From positions 806,001 through 870,000 of the forward strand of contig NZ_CP053661.1 in the NCBI RefSeq assembly GCF_013177315.1: 64,000 nucleotides of DNA, in the 5' to 3' direction. Made by a program: the position numbers and the translations under genes. The number at the start of each line of letters is the position of its first letter. Position 1 is the stretch's first letter. Below the pieces are notes generated by a model. That model did no database searches. It worked only from the letters and a program-made list of their open reading frames with translations, and was not told the DNA's origin. The DNA comes from Thermoleptolyngbya sichuanensis A183 (lineage in GTDB: Bacteria; Cyanobacteriota; Cyanobacteriia; Elainellales; Elainellaceae). Positions 51,414-60,661 of this stretch are shown in pieces.

Positions 51414-51878
51414 CTTGGGCGATCGCCCAACTCCCTTTCCACAAGGGTTTTCGGTTCTGGGGCTACGTCTGGCGAAGGGTCGGGAAACTGGCCCCTGGGT
51501 GGACTGCGAAGCGCTGTTTTTTTGTCATGATCGCAGTAGGGGAATGCAGCGAACCTCGACTTGGACGCAAAACGCCTTGAAATTGCTAGACAAAGCGGGT
51601 TTGGCAGAGCGCACAGTTTAGAGGGCTGTGTGGAACGGGGACTGTAAAAAGAAAAAGGATTGATGAGCGATCGCCCACTCGGTTGACTGGGGATGCTGCC
51701 CTCCCCTACGGTGGATTTAAGCTTTGCAAGTGATCGTTGCACCCCGTGAATGCAACTCGTAAACGCAACCCGTGAACGCAACGCAGTAGAAGCAGCCTAT
51801 AAGCAACCTAGAAGCAGCCTGTAAGCGCAACGTGCAAGCGTAACTTAGTATCCGTTTTTGACATCAATTTCCAACGCT
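51414..51878. other. Gene-free stretch with degenerate repeats
   Basis: No credible gene. From about 51740 to 51845 there are many degenerate repeats of the type CGTGAATGCAAC / CGTAAACGCAAC / GAAGCAGCCT. Nothing else is recognisable. Confidence 0.45.
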
Positions 51879-53147
51879 ATGCAATTGAATTCAGTTCCTT
51901 CTCTAGATGTACTGCCGACGGATATAGGGTCTGGTTCGGTTGCCCTTGGTGCGGGCGATCGCCCCCCCGCAGACGGCGACGACCCCTTTCAACGGCGAGC
52001 CGACTGGACGCTTTCGACCCCCCAAGGACGACGGCTAACGGAGCAAAAGACTGCCGCTTTGCGACAGTTGTTGGAACAGCATCGGGGCGATCGCCAACTG
52101 ATCATTCTGCAAGACTTTCCCGACCCCGATGCCCTCTCTAGCGCCTGGGTCTACAAGCTAATCGCTGACCAATTCAACATTCGCTGCGATATTGTCTACG
52201 CAGGCACCCTCAGCCACCAGGAAAACATTGCCTTGGTGCGGCTGACGGGGCTGCCGGTGCAGCGCTGGAGCTATCAAGCCGCTAAGGAAAAAGACCTGTC
52301 CGTCTATGGTGGCGCGGTGTTTGTCGATAACCAAGGCACGACCACCCAGCTGCTGTCGCTGATCGAGCAACTCAAGATTCCCGTGGCGGTTGTCATTGAC
52401 CACCACAGCTTGCAGGGCGATCTGCACGCCGAATTTTCCGACATTCGCCCCCAAAGCCGCGCCACAGCCACCATCCTGACGCAATATATCCAGGCAGGCA
52501 TGGTGCGGCTAGACAGCAGCAACAATGAGCATGTGAAGTGTGCCACGGCGCTGATGCACGGGCTACGCTGCGATACCAATCGGCTGATGCAGGCTCAAGA
52601 AGAAGACTTTCTGGCGGCCGCCTACCTCAGCCGCTACGCCGACGCACAACTGCTCAACGCAGTGCTGCAATCCTCTCGCTCAAAGCGGGTGATGGATGTA
52701 ATCGAGCGATCGCTCCGCAACCGCATTATTCGCAACAACTTCTCTATCGCCGGGGTCGGCTATCTGCGCTACGACGACCGGGATGCCATTCCCCAAGCAG
52801 CCGATTTTCTGGTTACAGAAGAAAACGTCCACACGGCCGTAGTCTATGGCATCGTCCACGATGAAGACGAAGACTTGGAAATCGTCATCGGCTCCCTGCG
52901 AACCAACAAGCTGACCCTCGACCCCGATGAATTCATCAAAGAAGCCTTCGGGCAAGATGCTCAGGGACGATACTTTGGCGGCGGGCGATCGATGGCAGGT
53001 GGCTTCGAGATTCCGATGGGCTTTCTCTCTGGTTTCAACGAAAATAGCGACTACACCCGCCTCAAATGGGAAGTGTTTGACTCTCAACTCAAGCAAAAAC
53101 TGCTGCGGCTGGTCAACCCCGAAGACGAAGTGATTCGCACCTCATAG
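51879..53147 (+). CDS. DHH family phosphoesterase (NrnA-like)
   Basis: The 422-residue protein is a DHH/DHHA1 phosphoesterase like NrnA, which degrades short RNA pieces, pAp or cyclic-dinucleotide products. Motifs stand in order: LQDFPDPDALSSAW (motif I, about residues 82-95), VFVDNQGTT, VVIDHHSLQGD (DHH) and TALMHGLRCDTNRL. The C-terminal DHHA1 domain has GRYFGGGRSMAGGFEIP with the GGG substrate motif. The motif I has FPDPDA where many have HxxPDGDA. I start at the ATG at 51879; the upstream TTG is not needed. A stem-loop follows the stop. Confidence 0.87.
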   Translation: MQLNSVPSLDVLPTDIGSGSVALGAGDRPPADGDDPFQRRADWTLSTPQGRRLTEQKTAALRQLLEQHRGDRQLIILQDFPDPDALSSAWVYKLIADQFNIRCDIVYAGTLSHQENIALVRLTGLPVQRWSYQAAKEKDLSVYGGAVFVDNQGTTTQLLSLIEQLKIPVAVVIDHHSLQGDLHAEFSDIRPQSRATATILTQYIQAGMVRLDSSNNEHVKCATALMHGLRCDTNRLMQAQEEDFLAAAYLSRYADAQLLNAVLQSSRSKRVMDVIERSLRNRIIRNNFSIAGVGYLRYDDRDAIPQAADFLVTEENVHTAVVYGIVHDEDEDLEIVIGSLRTNKLTLDPDEFIKEAFGQDAQGRYFGGGRSMAGGFEIPMGFLSGFNENSDYTRLKWEVFDSQLKQKLLRLVNPEDEVIRTS

Positions 53148-53151
53148 GTAC

Positions 53152-53170
53152 CCCATAGCTTAGCTATGGG
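53152..53170 (+). terminator. Hairpin after the DHH gene
   Basis: CCCATAGC-TTA-GCTATGGG is a perfect 8-bp stem with a 3-base loop, five bases after the stop codon region. The T content after it is low, so it may be an RNA-stability hairpin more than a terminator. Confidence 0.5.
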
Positions 53171-53394
53171 TCTGTCCCTGAGAGCTTAAGTTTTCATGCA
53201 GAGGGCTGGCGAGGGCGATCGCCTCCGGCCCCTATGCACCAACAGATTCTGGAACTGCCCTGAATTAGGCACCAGGGCAGACCTGGAGTATGCTTGACTC
53301 ATCCTTCTCCCAAATCTTTGCGGTACTGGGTCTGGGTCTCGTTTCCGCCCGCGTTCAGCCATACCCGCCAGATCTCAACGCTCAGGACTAGACT

Positions 53395-54636
53395 ATGGCA
53401 GCTAAACCCTCCAGTTCTAACGCCAAGCAGGCCCAAAACAAACAGGTTCATAACAAAATAGAGCAGTTCACCTCCGAGGCGCTCTCCAAAGCCTTTTTCA
53501 TAGACGGGTTAACCGACGAAGAAGAAGACGATAACCCCTACCTAGAATATTCCTACCATGAGCCGGGTGCCCTGCCAGGAACGCTCACCATTGAGGACGA
53601 CGCGCCGCCCCCCGTCATTACCCTGATTGACTATTGCGAAGACAGTGCAACTCGGATTCCTATCAACGAGCCGGAAGAAGCCATTCCCTACCTGGATGCC
53701 GAGTCGGTTTCCTGGGTAGATGTCAAAGGCCTCGGCAGCGAAGACGTACTCAAGCGCTTGGGCAATATTTTTAACCTGCATCCACTGGTTCTAGAAGATA
53801 TCGTCAACGTGCCCCAGCGCCCAAAAGTCGAAGAATACGGCGACCAACTGCTGCTCATCACCCGCATGGTGACGCTGAAGGACAGCGGCCGCGGCTTTTT
53901 CACCGAGCAGGTAAGCTTTATTCTGGGAAAAAACTATCTGCTGACGGTGCAAGAAGAACCCGAATACGACTCCTTTGGGCCCGTGCGCGAGCGCATTCGC
54001 TTGGGCAAAGGCACAATTCGCAGCCGTGGAGCCGACTATTTGGCCTACTGTTTGCTCGACTCGATTGTGGACGGCTTCTTTCCGGTACTAGAAACCTACG
54101 GCGAGGAGCTAGAGGAACTGGAAGATGAAGTGGTAGCGAAGCCTGTCCGCACCACTCTCGAAAAAATCCACACCATCAAGCGAGAACTGCTCAACCTGCG
54201 GCGATCGATCTGGCCAATGCGGGATGCCATCAGCGCCCTCATCCGCGATGGCGAAGACCTGCTTCAGGACGAAGCGCGGATGTATCTGCGGGACTGCTAC
54301 GACCACGCGGTGCAGGTGCTGGACATGGTAGAAACCTACCGGGAGGTGGCTTCTAGCCTGATGGATGTCTATGTCTCCTCTGTGGGCAACCGCATGAACG
54401 AGTTGATGAAGCAGCTCACGCTGATTTCCTCCATCTTCATCCCGCTGACGTTTATTGCCGGAGTCTATGGCATGAACTTCAACCCCGATGCATCCCCCTG
54501 GAATATGCCTGAACTGAACTGGTATTGGGGCTATCCATTGTGTTGGGCAGTGATGCTGCTGACTTCGGCAGGGCTGCTGTTTTATTTTTGGAAGCGCGGC
54601 TGGTTTGAAAATTATTCGGGAATTCGGGAAGACTAG
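53395..54636 (+). CDS. corA: Magnesium/cobalt transporter CorA
   Basis: The 413-residue protein is CorA, a pentameric membrane channel for Mg2+ (also Co2+ and Ni2+). A long cytoplasmic N-terminal domain (about 1-330) is followed by two membrane helices. The selectivity motif is GVYGMNFNPD (about 356-365), the normal GMN loop, and the family Leu/Ile helix SIFIPLTFIAGVYG precedes it. The acidic stretch DEEEDDNPY (about 41-49) is unusual in strength. A magnesium P-type ATPase lies at the right end of the window. The gene is transcribed alone. Confidence 0.94.
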   Translation: MAAKPSSSNAKQAQNKQVHNKIEQFTSEALSKAFFIDGLTDEEEDDNPYLEYSYHEPGALPGTLTIEDDAPPPVITLIDYCEDSATRIPINEPEEAIPYLDAESVSWVDVKGLGSEDVLKRLGNIFNLHPLVLEDIVNVPQRPKVEEYGDQLLLITRMVTLKDSGRGFFTEQVSFILGKNYLLTVQEEPEYDSFGPVRERIRLGKGTIRSRGADYLAYCLLDSIVDGFFPVLETYGEELEELEDEVVAKPVRTTLEKIHTIKRELLNLRRSIWPMRDAISALIRDGEDLLQDEARMYLRDCYDHAVQVLDMVETYREVASSLMDVYVSSVGNRMNELMKQLTLISSIFIPLTFIAGVYGMNFNPDASPWNMPELNWYWGYPLCWAVMLLTSAGLLFYFWKRGWFENYSGIRED

Positions 54637-54793
54637 CGCTGAATTGGTTCATGCGTTTATCCGTCTGGTTGAACTGCTGGGCAAACGGTTTACAATCTCT
54701 GCGTGTCCAGTTCTTCGAGCTAGAGGCTCTCCACAGACTTTGTAGATTTGCTTTGTAGATTGGAAACGTAGATTTGCCTTGTAGATTGAAAAT

Positions 54794-55306
54794 ATGGATT
54801 TGAAATCGCTGATTCGCGACATTCCCGATTTCCCTCAGCCGGGGATCTTGTTTCGAGATATTACAACCCTGCTGCGCGATCCTGAAGGACTGCGCTATAC
54901 GATTGACAGCATGGCCGAACGTTGCACCGATCTGTCGGTAGATTACATCATCGGCATGGAGTCTCGCGGGTTTATCTTTGGTGCGCCGCTGGCCTACAAG
55001 CTGGATGCAGGATTTATCCCCGTTCGCAAGCCAGGAAAGCTACCTGCTCCGGTTCACAGTGTTGAATATGAGCTGGAGTATGGCACTGACAAGCTGGAGA
55101 TTCACCGCGACGCAGCGGAACCGCCTGCCCGGATCTTGATTGTGGATGACGTGATTGCGACGGGGGGCACGGCCGCTGCAACGGCTAAGCTGGTGGAGCA
55201 AACGGGCTGTGAACTGGCGGGGTTTGGGTTCATTATTGAACTGACAGGACTAGAGGGGCGCAAGAAGCTGCCGGACGTTCCAGTTGTTACCCTGGTGGAA
55301 TACTAG
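54794..55306 (+). CDS. apt: Adenine phosphoribosyltransferase
   Basis: The 170-residue enzyme salvages adenine to AMP with PRPP. The PRPP-binding motif is [19 protein letters not shown] (about residues 115-133). Other family text: [20 protein letters not shown] at the N-terminus and [17 protein letters not shown]. The length is normal. Upstream, the phrase TTGTAGATT is repeated four times between 54738 and 54790, just before the start codon. The permease gene follows 31 bp later. Confidence 0.96.
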   Translation: MDLKSLIRDIPDFPQPGILFRDITTLLRDPEGLRYTIDSMAERCTDLSVDYIIGMESRGFIFGAPLAYKLDAGFIPVRKPGKLPAPVHSVEYELEYGTDKLEIHRDAAEPPARILIVDDVIATGGTAAATAKLVEQTGCELAGFGFIIELTGLEGRKKLPDVPVVTLVEY

Positions 55307-55337
55307 GCGGTTTCAGCTCAGATTGGGTAGGGCGGCT

Positions 55338-56402
55338 ATGACTTCTCGTGAGACAGCTTCAGCACAGCAGCGATTTTTGGACGGACTGGTTCAGGTTCAA
55401 CGGTTTTTGGCCAGTGAAACTGTGGGCTATGTGGTGAAACGGCTGCTGCAAGGGGCGCTGACGCTGCTGCTGGCTTCGGCGCTGAGCTTTTTCATCATTC
55501 AGCTTGCGCCAGGGGATTATCTGGACACACTGCGCCAGAATCCGCAGATTTCGGAAGACACGCTGAATGCCTTTCGGGAACAGTTTGGGCTAGACAGATC
55601 GCCGATCGAGCAATATTTTCTTTGGTTGCGGCAGATTTTCACGCGCGGCAACTTTGGCGTGAGCTTTATTTATTCTCAGCGTCCGGTGACCTCGCTGCTA
55701 TGGGAGCGAATTCCGGCAACGCTGCTGCTGTCGATCGCCTCTTTGGTGATTACCTGGGCGATCGCCCTTCCCCTGGGCATCATCGGCGCGGTCAACCAGA
55801 ACAAGCTAATCGACCGCATCTTTCGCGTGATCAGCTACATCGGTCAGGGGATGCCCGCGCTGATTATGGGGCTGCTGCTGCTGTTTTTGGCGCAGCAACT
55901 CTCACCGCTGGTGCCCGTGGGCGGCATGACTAGCATCAACCACGCCGATCTGACCCCAATTGGCAAGGTGCTGGATATCGGCTGGCACATGATTTTCCCG
56001 ACGCTGGCGCTGAGCCTAGTCGGGTTTGCTGGCCTCCAGCGGATCACGCGGGGCGAGCTGCTGGACGTGCTGCGGCAGGATTATATTCAAACCGCCCGCG
56101 CCAAGGGACTGCCAGAGAATCGCGTCATCTACGTCCACGCGCTGCGAAATGCCCTAAACCCGCTGGTGACGCTGCTGGGCTTCGAGTTTGCCAGCCTGCT
56201 GGGCGGCTCCTTCATTGTGGAGAACTTCTTTAATTGGCCAGGGCTGGGGCGGCTGGTGCTGGAGGCGATTACGGCGCAGGATTTGTATCTGGTGATGGCT
56301 AGCCTGATGATGGGCGCGGCGATGCTGATCATTGGCAATTTGCTGGCCGACCTGCTGCTGAAGGCGGTTGATCCCCGGATTAAGCTGAGCAGTATTCAGT
56401 AG
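55338..56402 (+). CDS. ABC transporter permease (DppB/OppB family)
   Basis: The 354-residue inner-membrane protein is the DppB/OppB type permease of peptide/nickel ABC importers. After an N-terminal extension (about 1-30) come six membrane helices, with LLLASALSFFIIQLAPGDYL at the start, and the ATPase-contacting loop ARAKGLPENRVIYVHALRNA. No ATPase, binding protein or partner permease lies nearby, so other subunits must be encoded elsewhere, as is usual in cyanobacteria. I start at the ATG at 55338. apt lies 31 bp upstream on the same strand; shared transcription is possible though the functions differ. Confidence 0.92.
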   Translation: MTSRETASAQQRFLDGLVQVQRFLASETVGYVVKRLLQGALTLLLASALSFFIIQLAPGDYLDTLRQNPQISEDTLNAFREQFGLDRSPIEQYFLWLRQIFTRGNFGVSFIYSQRPVTSLLWERIPATLLLSIASLVITWAIALPLGIIGAVNQNKLIDRIFRVISYIGQGMPALIMGLLLLFLAQQLSPLVPVGGMTSINHADLTPIGKVLDIGWHMIFPTLALSLVGFAGLQRITRGELLDVLRQDYIQTARAKGLPENRVIYVHALRNALNPLVTLLGFEFASLLGGSFIVENFFNWPGLGRLVLEAITAQDLYLVMASLMMGAAMLIIGNLLADLLLKAVDPRIKLSSIQ

Positions 56403-56409
56403 TGGGGGG

Positions 56410-57318
56410 CTAGCCTGTGGGTGTCAGCAGTTTTTCGGCCAGTTGCCCAATCTCCTCGCGCAGGGTGAGCGGTTCCAGCCAGCGGGCCGGAATGCCCGAC
56501 TCGCCATAGAATGCACCTGCGACCTGGCCGCAGATGGCGGCGGTAGTGTCCGCATCGTCGCCCAGATTCGCCGCGGCGAGAATCGCCTGCTCGTAAGTCT
56601 CCGTTGTCCAAAAGCACCAGAGGGCGGCTTCCAGGCTTTGAATCACATAACCCGTGCCGTGGATCTGGTCGAGGAGTTTGTGTCGATAGCTGCCCTGGGC
56701 GATCGCCCTTACCGCCTCTTCCGCAAACGATGCCGGGTCGCTTTGCAGCAGGATTTCGGCTTTGCTGGCTCCTGCCAGTGCCCGACGCAGAATCTCGCCA
56801 AACAGTTGGGAGGTTTCTACGCATTCCGCTGCGCCGTGGGTGGTGCGGGCACTCTCGCCAGAAAAATGCCGCGTGCGATCGCCATCGGGAAAGTAAAAAA
56901 TTGGCACTGGAGCCAGCCGCATCAGGCAGCCATTCCCCGCCGCTCTGGGATGCGTCGAGCCGCTAAAGGGGTTGCCAGAGGCTTTGTAAGCCTGCAATGC
57001 CTGTTGGGTCGTGTTGCCAATATCAAAACAGACCCCAGTGCTGCTGAGATAGCCCCGCTCGAACCAGGCCCGGTAGCGCTCCATCTGGTCGGCCGCGTCG
57101 AACGTGTCCCGTTCCACTAGGCTGGTCGCAAGGCAAAGCGCCATTGAGGTTTCGTCGGTTCACTGGCCCTTTGCCAGCCGGAACGGGCCGCCGCCCACCA
57201 TGTCGATGACTGGCGGAAAAGAGCCACGCGGCTGAAACTCGACCGTGGTGCCGACTGCATCCCCCACAGCCAGCCCTAGCAGACAGCCCCGCGCACGTTC
57301 CAGGAGAGAAATTGACAT
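56410..57318 (-). pseudogene. ADP-ribosylglycohydrolase (DraG family) with an in-frame UGA
   Basis: From the ATG at 57318 the protein reads [20 protein letters not shown] then [12 protein letters not shown] and ends at LAKGQ before TGA (57160-57162). The same frame continues TDETSMALCLATSL and runs to 56410. The family has G-Q-W-T-D-D-T here, so the stop replaces the conserved Trp (TGG to TGA), next to the metal-binding Thr-Asp. The C-terminal motif LGDDADTTAAICGQVAGAFY is intact. The reconstructed length is 302 residues. These enzymes remove ADP-ribose from proteins or small molecules. It may be a new pseudogene, a sequence error or read-through; an N-terminal loss would remove the active site. 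Confidence 0.85.
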
Positions 57319-57419
57319 TCTAAATTGACACTCTAACAAGCCAGACTAACCGGCTCAGAGGCGATCTGGGTCAAAAAGAGGAGACAACGTGAGATTCAGA
57401 GAGCCTAGTAGAAATGAGC

Positions 57420-57668
57420 CTAGTAGAAATCGACCTCTGGTTCGGGCTGCGGCTCAACGAAGCTGGAGGGGTCGTAAAGATAGCGAGTGGCTTCTTCTTC
57501 GAGCTGGTGAATCAGGTAAGGTTCGACGACGTTCGTATGCCGAAGGGCGGCCAGATATCCATCGAGGTATAGGCGCAGTTCGTCGAAGCGATAGCCCCGA
57601 TGCCACTGCTCATTCAGCGCGTCGGTCAGGCGCTGATAGAACCGGATAATTTGTGCGTCCTGAAGCAT
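57420..57668 (-). CDS. DUF6761 family protein
   Basis: This 82-residue protein matches the small cyanobacterial DUF6761 family of unknown function. Text: MLQDAQIIRFYQRLTDALNE, GYRFDELRLYLDGYLAALRH and VEPYLIHQLEEEATRYLYDP. It is all-helical and acidic at the end (EPQPEPEVDFY). I start at the ATG at 57668. The tail may be a coil. No neighbour suggests a role. Confidence 0.8.
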   Translation of the reverse strand: MLQDAQIIRFYQRLTDALNEQWHRGYRFDELRLYLDGYLAALRHTNVVEPYLIHQLEEEATRYLYDPSSFVEPQPEPEVDFY

Positions 57669-57785
57669 GGAGAGGTGGTGCAATGCTATGCCCTATTTTA
57701 CCTCGAAGACAGGGGTGACTAGGGGCGATCGCCCGATTCTGTCCAGACCGATAAGCATTCTGAATACCGAGTTTCTAGCAATGTT

Positions 57786-57875
57786 AAGACTTACGCAGTT
57801 GGACAATTTCTCGCGGGCGCAGCCCGCGAGAAATTGTCCAAAACCTGGGAAGCCTATCGCAAGTGCGTAAGTCCT
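57786..57875. repeat. 90-bp palindromic element, copy 3
   Basis: TTGGACAATTTCTCGCGGGC and GCCCGCGAGAAATTGTCCAA form a perfect 20-bp stem. Outer ends AAGACTTACGCA and TGCGTAAGTCCT are inverted repeats. It lies between the DUF6761 gene and the MITE at 57910. Confidence 0.87.
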
Positions 57876-57909
57876 GAATGTTTCCGATGTTTCTAACAGC
57901 GTTTCCTAA

Positions 57910-58079
57910 GGCATGTTTTAATACCCTTCGATCCCCCCTAGCCCCCCTTAAAAAAGGGGGGAACCGAGCCGAACCACTCCGGAAGTCCCCCTTAATCCCC
58001 CTAAGTCCCCCTTAATAAGGGGGATTTAGGGGGATCGACTCAAGGCAATCAACGACCTAGAAAGTTTTAAGACACTGCC
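57910..58079. mobile_element. MITE-like element, 170 bp, with TAA target duplication
   Basis: Ends GGCATGTTTTAATAC and GTTTTAAGACACTGCC are imperfect inverted repeats flanked by TAA (57907-57909, 58080-58082). The interior has CCCCCCTTAAAAAAGGGGGG type palindromes like those in the 7822 and 10862 elements, but the ends differ, so it is a second family with a shared interior. Confidence 0.75.
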
Positions 58080-58234
58080 TAATATCCCACAGCCACGCCA
58101 GCCCAATTCCCACAAACGGCCCATTTGTCAAGGCTTGAGTCGCCTAGCCCGTAGCAGTGGTTACAAAACCTTGACAAGCGCTCTGTTAGCTTTAGAAACA
58201 ATCCGTATCATCAGCTAAGTCGTAGCTGGGCATT

Positions 58235-58993
58235 GTGAGCGCTGTCTGCATTCAAATTGTCGAGGGAAATCCCCATTTGCGATCGCTTCTCGGGTGGCAC
58301 CTCCAGCAGGTCGGCTATTCGGTCTATCAATCTGCCAGCTTGCAGCAGGCCAAAGATGTCTACTTAAACCGCAAGCCCCAGCTTGTGGTGCTTGATTCAG
58401 ATTTGTCCGACGGAAGCGGGCTGGAGTTTTGTCGATGGCTGCGTCAGCAGAGCCAGCCGTTTGTGTTGATTCTCTCGGCCCGCAGCACCGAGTCCGATAT
58501 TGTAGCTGGCCTGCGAGCAGGCGCAGACGACTACCTCACTAAGCCCTTTGGGATGCAGGAGTTCCTGGCGCGGGTAGAAGCGCTGACCCGTCGCAGTCGC
58601 CCCATGGTTGCCCCGGCCATTCTGGACTATGGCGATTTGAAAATTGACCTAGTGCAGCGCCGCGTCCATCTGAAGCACGAGCTCATTGACCTGACTCCGC
58701 AAGAATTTAGCCTGCTCTATGTGCTGGCGCAGGCGGGTGGTTTGCCCCTCAGCCGTTCGGAACTGCTCCGCAAAGCTTGGCCCGATGCGATTGACAATCA
58801 CCGCACCGTGGATACGCACGTCCTTTCGCTGCGGAAAAAAATTGAGGTCGATCCGCGCCAGCCCAATTTAATCCAAACTGTTCGGAATGTCGGCTATCGC
58901 TTTAACACCGAGGTTGCCGGGCCCGGTCTGGTCGCTGCGTCCAACCCCAACCCAAACCACAATCATCGGGCCGCGATGCATTCCTTGTCCTAA
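58235..58993 (+). CDS. OmpR/PhoB-type response regulator
   Basis: From the GTG at 58235 the 252-residue product has a receiver domain (residues 1-120) and a winged-helix DNA-binding domain (about 135-230). The receiver is unusual: the N-terminal acidic pair is VEGNPHL, one Glu, where most have DD; the phospho-acceptor Asp lies in LVVLDSDLSDGSG and the Lys in YLTKPFG. The effector reads LTPQEFSLLYVLAQAGGLPL, TVDTHVLSLRKKIEVDP and RNVGYRF, complete for OmpR-type DNA binding. No kinase adjoins it. I cannot name the regulon. Confidence 0.88.
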   Translation: MSAVCIQIVEGNPHLRSLLGWHLQQVGYSVYQSASLQQAKDVYLNRKPQLVVLDSDLSDGSGLEFCRWLRQQSQPFVLILSARSTESDIVAGLRAGADDYLTKPFGMQEFLARVEALTRRSRPMVAPAILDYGDLKIDLVQRRVHLKHELIDLTPQEFSLLYVLAQAGGLPLSRSELLRKAWPDAIDNHRTVDTHVLSLRKKIEVDPRQPNLIQTVRNVGYRFNTEVAGPGLVAASNPNPNHNHRAAMHSLS

Positions 58994-59231
58994 ACCCAAA
59001 CCATAGCCCAAACTTTAGGGTTTGCTTTCACCTGCTTTCATTTCATCTGCTTTCATTACGGCGGAAAAGCCGGGGGTTGCGGTATGCTGCTGCTAGCTGC
59101 GCTCGTCTGCTGTTGCTATGGGTTTCGGGTTTTTCTTAGGGAGTTCTAGCGTTCAGCCGCCGCTGCGAGGGAATGGACTGCTCGTAGGGCTGCAAGTCGG
59201 GCTGCGAGTTTTGGCGCAGTGGCTCGGCAGA

Positions 59232-60416
59232 ATGTTGAATAGCAGAATGTTGAATAGCATGTTGAACGGACGAAGGGCGATCGCCCTTCCCGTTTTGTGC
59301 CTGCTGCTGTTGGGAATCACGGGCTGCACGCTGCCCCGCGTCAATGCCGAGGAGCGGCTGTTTTTGCCGCTAGCGGTGGATTTTCTGGGGGAATATCGGC
59401 TGCCACCGCAGGAGTTTGAAGGTGCGCCCGTGGGCGGTTTGTCGGGGCTGACCTACGACCGTCAGCGCGATCGCCTCTATGCCCTGTCAGACGACCGCAG
59501 CAACTTCGGCCCCGCCCGACTCTACACACTCCATCTCACGCTAGATCAGTCTGACCCAGCAAATCCCCGCATCGGCTCCGTTGAGGTGGAATCTGTCACG
59601 CCGCTGCTAGATGAAGACGGCCAGCCCTTTGCAGCGGGAACGGTCGATCCAGAGGCGATCGCCCTCACGCCCCGCCAAACCGTCTACATCGCCAGCGAGG
59701 GCATTCCCAGCCAGAACATTCCCCCCTTCATCGACGAGTTCGACCTGGAAACCGGCCGCCGAAAATCTCGTCTGAAACTTCCAGAGCGCTACTTGCCCGC
59801 CGCCGATGCCTCGCCCAGGGGAGTTCAGGAAAACCTGGGTTTTGAATCTCTCACCCCCGACCCCAGCGCCCTGGGCACAGCGGGCTATCTGGAACCCTTT
59901 CGCCTGTTTGCCGCCACCGAGTCTTCGCTGCTCCAAGATTTGGACGCTGGCCCGCCGGGGGAGTTGCCGCCCCTGCGCCTGCTGCACTACCTCATCGGCG
60001 AAGACCAGGCAACGCTCTTGGCAGAACATCTCTATTACCGAGACGCGCTGCCGCCAGAGCAGGGCGAACCTGGACTGACGGAACTCCTAGCGATCGACGC
60101 AGGCGGTCAGTTCCTCAGCCTAGAGCGGGCCTTTACCCCACAAACGGGCGTGACCGCGCAACTCTTCCAGATGGTGATGGGCAATGCCACCGACACCTCT
60201 GGGATGCCCCAACTCCAGGGCGACCTGAGCAGCATCCAGCCCGTCCGCAAACGCCGCCTGCTCAACCTAGGCGACCTGGGCATTCGGTTAGATAACCTAG
60301 AAGCCATGACCCTCGGTCCCCGCCTGCCGGACGGCTCCGCGACCCTGCTGCTGGTCAGCGACGACAACTTTAACCCACTCCAGGTGACGCAGTTTTTGCT
60401 ATTTCGCCTGCGGTAA
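59232..60416 (+). CDS. Lipoprotein with esterase-like phytase domain (PF13449 type)
   Basis: The protein starts near MLNSRMLNSMLNGRR (three alternative starts at 59232, 59247 and 59259, created by a small tandem duplication) and has a lipoprotein signal with lipobox LLGITGC. The mature part of about 360 residues resembles the 'esterase-like activity of phytase' family, with GGLSGLTYDRQRDRLYALSD, DPEAIALTPRQTVYIASEG, LGFESLTPDP and RLDNLEAMTLGPRLPDGS, a beta-propeller-like pattern. It should sit on the outer face of a membrane. Function and substrate are unknown. The frame is open up to 59118, but the longer N-terminus would bury the signal peptide. Confidence 0.75.
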   Translation: MLNSRMLNSMLNGRRAIALPVLCLLLLGITGCTLPRVNAEERLFLPLAVDFLGEYRLPPQEFEGAPVGGLSGLTYDRQRDRLYALSDDRSNFGPARLYTLHLTLDQSDPANPRIGSVEVESVTPLLDEDGQPFAAGTVDPEAIALTPRQTVYIASEGIPSQNIPPFIDEFDLETGRRKSRLKLPERYLPAADASPRGVQENLGFESLTPDPSALGTAGYLEPFRLFAATESSLLQDLDAGPPGELPPLRLLHYLIGEDQATLLAEHLYYRDALPPEQGEPGLTELLAIDAGGQFLSLERAFTPQTGVTAQLFQMVMGNATDTSGMPQLQGDLSSIQPVRKRRLLNLGDLGIRLDNLEAMTLGPRLPDGSATLLLVSDDNFNPLQVTQFLLFRLR

Positions 60417-60474
60417 AGAGCAGGCTTGAGCAAAAGGATCTTGGATCACAAGAGCAAGCCAAGGACGCTATCCA

Positions 60475-60585
60475 TCCAAAATCCAAAACCCAAAATCTAA
60501 AATCCCAAGCCGTCCCCTGCCAAGATCAACTCCATCCATCCAAAATCCAAAATCCCAAGCCGTCTCCTTCCGAAATCAACCCCGC
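60475..60585. repeat. CCAAAATCCAAAATC tandem repeat
   Basis: A unit of about 70 bp with ATCCAAAATCCAAAA, CCCAAGCCGTC and GAAATCAAC or AGATCAAC endings is present twice between the phytase-like and kinase genes. It belongs to the AAATCCAAAATC family seen at 1282, 4149 and 7473. Confidence 0.7.
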
Positions 60586-60661
60586 AATCAGTGTATTTAT
60601 AATGTTGAACTTGTTGAAATAAACTCCCCGTTCCCGACTCTTTCACCCCCCGCTCTTGAAC

